A stretch of DNA of 12,590 nucleotides from Pleurotus ostreatus/Saccharomyces cerevisiae fusant (lineage: Eukaryota > Opisthokonta): positions 1 through 12,590 of the forward strand of contig JAMQCK010001054.1 in assembly GCA_024196135.1 (NCBI GenBank). The letters are read 5' to 3'. The first letter of the stretch is position 1. Every line of letters begins with the position of its first letter. Positions 9,333-12,590 of the stretch are shown here, in pieces. The notes beneath the pieces were generated by a model, which was not told where the DNA came from, searched no databases, and worked only from the letters and a program-made list of their open reading frames with translations. The position numbers and the translations under genes are program-made.

Positions 9333-10520
9333 AGTGTCTCTTTGTTTCCCAGACCACGGATTCCTCGGTCTGAACGGTAAGAAGGCTGTACGATACTGTA
9401 CGTAAATTGTACACATAACATCCAGGATGGAGGATGAGAACAAGCCTACCCATTGAACTGGCTACTCGAGAATCGCTGCTCGTCTTCGTGACGGCGTCGA
9501 CAAGTTCAACATCTATTCACGTGACCGTGAAAAAAATACTTTCGGCAGATGCCGATCGCTGCGCGGGAACGGTCGCCCACCTTACCTTCTCCGCTTCAGC
9601 TCTTCTACTATTGCCCAAGTCCTCGTGACGTCTCTCGCGTCCTCGTTTATCTCTCTGCCATCAGACTCCTCGGTCCGCACCATGTTGATCTGGCATTCTC
9701 GTTGCTCTCGCCTATGACTTGACTTGCGCCTTGGCCCACTGTCACTGGCAGGTTGCCGCAAATCAACCTCAAGTTCCCTTGTTGTTTTACTTCGCGCACT
9801 CGTCCATACAATCACGATGCACGCCGCTGCCGTGAGCGCTCCGCAAGCGCCGCGTACAGATACGAGGCGCTCCTGACCATCGCGATGCGCATCAAAGGCT
9901 ACTCTTGCTCTGCCAGGGAGGGGAACCGCCTGACCATCGGTGATTCCGGTGAGTACATCCTATGTAAAGATACAAAACTTAGCTCCACGCCTATGACGTC
10001 TTATCAGGATGGAGGCAACACGGGAAGGCTATCGAGCGGGACGATGGATGGACGGAGCGAGCATCAGCGTGATCGTCAAGTGCGTCGAACACCGTGACCG
10101 TTGATTCGAAGTTCAGCCGGTACAGGTCGCTCGTCGATAACGATGTAAAATATGTTGCTCTCTCTGTTGCCTTCCGATCCGTCTCAATAAGGTTTACGTC
10201 GCTCATGGCAGGCCCGTTTTCCCCTAGTGGTCTACTTCTGCCCTATACACGCATGCTCCGAGGCTGTCACCACCAGCAGAGATTCGGCGATGGCATGGCT
10301 TGATCCGCTGAACCCCCCAGGTAAGCACTGGCCTCGTATGCGGTGTTCACCCTGATTTTCCTCTTCATTTCAAGGAGGCCATCGCCGCATCTACAAGACG
10401 CAATCACCGTACTCAAGCCCAGCAGTGGGGTCAAGACTCCGGTCTAAGGCCACGTTTCAACATTTCCCTCAAAGACTACTTATACGCGCCGCGCAAGAGC
10501 TCAAGCTACGCTCCTCCCAG
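9333..10520. other. Intergenic region between copies B and C
   Basis: No gene is well supported. The region contains three items of note. One is a block at 9483-9568 that recurs after copy C. The second is an intron-like segment at 9949-10007 (GTGAGT to ATCAG) that would join open text into an 86-codon frame starting at 9753, which I judge doubtful. The third is a shared 11-mer CAGGATGGAGG at about 9424 and 10005, each preceded by intron-like sequence. The remainder is short open frames without protein character. It may hold worn remains of a lost array copy, but no family landmark (such as IVVWR) could be found. Confidence 0.5.
9483..9568. repeat. Duplicated 3'-flank block, copy 1 (after gene B)
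   Basis: It aligns by eye with 12050-12130. Shared blocks in order are TCTTCG, GGCG, TTCAACAT, CACGTGA followed by CGTG, ATGCCGA and GCGGGA. Copy 1 holds a hairpin, TTCACG-TGAC-CGTGAA at 9516-9531, that includes the E-box-like CACGTG. It lies about 150 nt after the copy B stop. Confidence 0.55.
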
Positions 10521-11970
10521 ATGTCGACCGTTGATACAGTCTATGCTTCTGTCAACGCTGGAGTCAGTGCCGACTTTATATCCTTCTGCAAGTTGGCGCT
10601 CCTGGAGACGGTCATTAATTTCGTCTTCTTGGGTAAGTATAGGCTGATATTGTGTTGGCAAATGCTGAAGCAACGTCTGACATGGGATGACAGGCGCACA
10701 AACCGCAGTCTTTGTCGCTGCCATGGCTGCCTCAGCGTAAGTACATCCGCCTTCGAGATGTGAAGATATAATGACCCACTCGCAGGCGCCATGAGAGTCG
10801 ATCGCGTCCTATCATTGCGCTTGTCGTCGCCCTCTTGTTGTCTTCTATGCTAGACGCTATCTTGGGGACCATTTTCATTGTGATCCAGTTCCCCAATCGA
10901 ATTACCGAAGGTGTCGTGCAACTCGCCCGCGGCTTGAATGTCTCCAGCCAGCTGTGCATACGTTTTAATGTACGTATGCGTCTTCGATAACGAAGTCTGA
11001 TTAACGTCGTCAGTTCCTTGCTAGCGATGTCATCGTCGTGTGGAGAGCGTGGGTCTTATGGCAAGACCGTCCTCTGGCGAAGGGCGCTCTCACGCTGTGC
11101 ATGGTTGGTAGCATACGTGAGTGGTTCATATCGCTATTCTCATATACATATTGATCACCTTATACTCCCAGTCGTTGTAATCATCGATTACATCTGGGAG
11201 GCGTCTGTCCGGAAGCCTATACCTGCAGCGTACTCGCTCATGGTCTGGGTCCCCGTGCTCTTCACCAATGTCGTTGCCACAATCTTCGTTGCGTGCAAAT
11301 ACTGGTGCGCGTCTCGAAGCTCGTGCAGAACTCTCGCATTTCTCACTCAATTGAACCAGGCATTACCGCAGGGACCTCAAAGACGCAATTGGGTTGTGCA
11401 GGAAATCTACCAGGGTCGAAAGGTTACTGGCCTTGCTGTTAGAATCGGGCCTGGCGTATTGCTTCATTGTGGTGCGCTCTGCTTTATTCATAGAATGCCT
11501 TCACATCCTCATGTTTTGCGCGCATTCTAGCTTCTCATGCTCGCTCTCACTGTCGAAAGCGACTTTCACCCGGAAAAGTTGAACCCCTCCGCTATCAACA
11601 CCCTGACCACCGCGTATCATATCATCGCCGTAAGTCATGTACTTTCGAGCGCTCAAGCGAACAACTCACATGCACCTCCCAGGGAATTTATCCTACGTTC
11701 ATCGTCCTCATCGTCTCCATTCAGCGCTCTTCCGCATCCTCACTGATACTTAGCCAACAAGTATCGCACGCCATCCAATTCGCAGATGCCGACAAGGCGA
11801 TAAAGCAATCGACGGCAGGTCCGTCGACTGACAGCGCGAGCTGCGGTGGCGCTCGAACGGCCGGGGAGAGCTTCCCTTCAGCTAACGATATAAACGAGCC
11901 GTCCAGTTCCCGTAGACGCTCAGTCGAGGAAGTCGTGACTACGTCAAGTGCCGCTACCAGCCGCCTTTGA
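10521..11970 (+). CDS. Agaricomycete seven-helix membrane protein, array copy C (long tail)
   Basis: This is the third paralog, with exons 10521-10632, 10694-10736, 10786-10969, 11014-11116, 11172-11304, 11360-11471, 11531-11629 and 11683-11970, encoding 357 residues. Introns are 44 to 61 nt and none is a multiple of three, so no unspliced frame hides the structure. Landmarks are FLGAQTAVFVAAM at the exon 1/2 join, ASDVIVVWRAWVLW at 116-129, VERLLALLLESGLAYCFIV ending at 229, and GIYPTFIVLIVSIQRS from 263. The last exon is about 110 nt longer than in A or B. It encodes a serine-rich tail with the shared QVSHAIQFAD box and, at 339-342, RRRS, which fits a protein kinase A consensus. The start is the only Met that gives an N-terminus of family length. 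No clear TATA box precedes it. The function is unknown. Confidence 0.85.
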
Positions 11971-12049
11971 ATAGTATATCAAGCAAGGTCCAGAAACAAC
12001 ATGTCGTTCATTTATGCACACTCTGAAGTCACAAAAATCGTTTTACTCC

Positions 12050-12130
12050 TCTTCGCAAAGGCGCTGTCAACTTCAACATGAAGCCACGTGATCGTGCATG
12101 CTTACGGGAAATGCCGACCACCGAGCGGGA
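12050..12130. repeat. Duplicated 3'-flank block, copy 2 (after gene C)
   Basis: It is the partner of 9483-9568, with the same ordered blocks including TTCAACAT, CACGTGAT-CGTG and ATGCCGA, interrupted by small gaps. It starts 80 nt after the copy C stop. Only the CACG/CGTG core of the hairpin is kept. The simplest reading is that the B/C duplication included 3' flanking DNA. Confidence 0.55.
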
Positions 12131-12155
12131 TCAAATGCGCACTTGCTTCCTGTGA

Positions 12156-12183
12156 GCTAAGTCCGAGTTTACGAGGACTTAGC
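12156..12183. repeat. Perfect 9-bp inverted repeat
   Basis: GCTAAGTCC at 12156-12164 and GGACTTAGC at 12175-12183 flank a 10-nt loop. It sits in intergenic DNA about 190 nt after the copy C stop. It may be a small hairpin, a palindromic protein site, or chance. No adjacent terminal repeats or target duplication mark it as a mobile element. Confidence 0.5.
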
Positions 12184-12590
12184 GGGAGTCAAGCGAAGCA
12201 GGCGCTGCGAGCCCGGCCATAGCCGAGTGACGTCGCCGCGTCCGAAGGATTCGCGGTGACGATCACGCGGGCGGCGAGCGCGTCGGCCGTGGTCGCCTCT
12301 CCGCTCTGCCCTCCATCGCCTCGAGGCTCCTGCAGCCAGCTTTCTTTTGCCCACCCTCCTCTTCCCCTCTCACACTCGCTAACGCTCGGGGCAGCACGGG
12401 TTTCGCTTCAGGCCCTTCTCCTTAGGCCTGGGGCGGGACCTGCCGTCTGCTACAGCGTTCAGTCGGCCGGTCCGCGCGCATGTGGGCGGCTGTGGGTGTG
12501 CGTCACGTTACCCACGTGATGCCGCCACATGCAGCCCGCTCCGCGGGCGGCCGACTCCGACAAACCCCAGCCCTCGCTGAGTGCTGGGTT

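Larger units (their letters stand above)
11971..12590. other. Right flank: 3' block, inverted repeat and GC-rich edge
   Basis: No gene is supported. The first part carries the second copy of the flank block (12050-12130) and an inverted repeat (12156-12183). From about 12190 the sequence is very GC-rich, with a pyrimidine-rich stretch at 12340-12375, a CACGTG E-box at 12513-12518 and a GCCCGC-TCC-GCGGGC hairpin at 12534-12548. An 87-codon frame at 12256-12519 has the alanine/serine/proline composition expected of GC-rich non-coding DNA. The mix could be the promoter of a gene beyond the window. Confidence 0.5.

Noticed and set aside
5734..11970. STE3-type mating pheromone receptors with pheromone genes nearby
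   Set aside because: The helices lack the STE3 sequence pattern that I would recognise, and no short frame ending in a CaaX farnesylation motif was found between the genes.
1..12590. tRNA or rRNA genes, CRISPR arrays, transposons, long terminal repeats
   Set aside because: No T-loop consensus, no regularly spaced repeats, no transposase, integrase or reverse transcriptase text, and no long terminal repeats were seen on either strand.

Overview
This looks like nuclear DNA of a filamentous basidiomycete, probably an Agaricomycete. The genes are split by many very short introns (44 to 68 nt) with GTRNGT-type donors, CTNAY branch sites and YAG acceptors. The coding DNA is GC-rich. One gene is a recognisable fungal VPS8, and the other three belong to a seven-helix membrane protein type that I associate with Agaricomycetes. 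Nothing prokaryotic, viral or transposon-like is convincing.

Layout. (1) Positions 1-190 are the left edge: the 3' flank of VPS8 and perhaps the edge of another minus-strand gene. (2) Positions 191-5086, minus strand, hold VPS8, a subunit of the CORVET tethering complex, in four or five exons. (3) Positions 5087-5733 separate VPS8 from the divergent genes to the right. This stretch carries a minus-strand open frame that looks partly coding (5264-5707) and, overlapping it, the TATA box of the first membrane-protein gene. (4) Positions 5734-11970, plus strand, are a tandem array of three paralogous seven-helix genes, here called A (5734-7075), B (8004-9332) and C (10521-11970). I resolved each by splicing into eight exons giving 320, 312 and 357 residues. 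(5) Positions 11971-12590 are a non-coding flank that becomes very GC-rich at the right edge.

The most interesting object is the tandem array. All seven introns of each copy sit at the same positions and phases. Exons 2, 4 and 6 are identical in length in all three copies (43, 103 and 112 nt). Copies B and C also share a diverged block in their 3' flanks. The copies differ mainly in the N-terminus, the loops and the cytoplasmic C-terminal tail, as expected of a receptor-like or sensor-like family diversifying by local duplication. I cannot assign a ligand or biochemical function. VPS8 is a housekeeping trafficking gene and probably only the conserved border of the array; nothing in the sequence links it functionally to the array.

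Gene models were derived by hand from splice consensus, frame continuity and comparison among the three paralogs. No database search was run.
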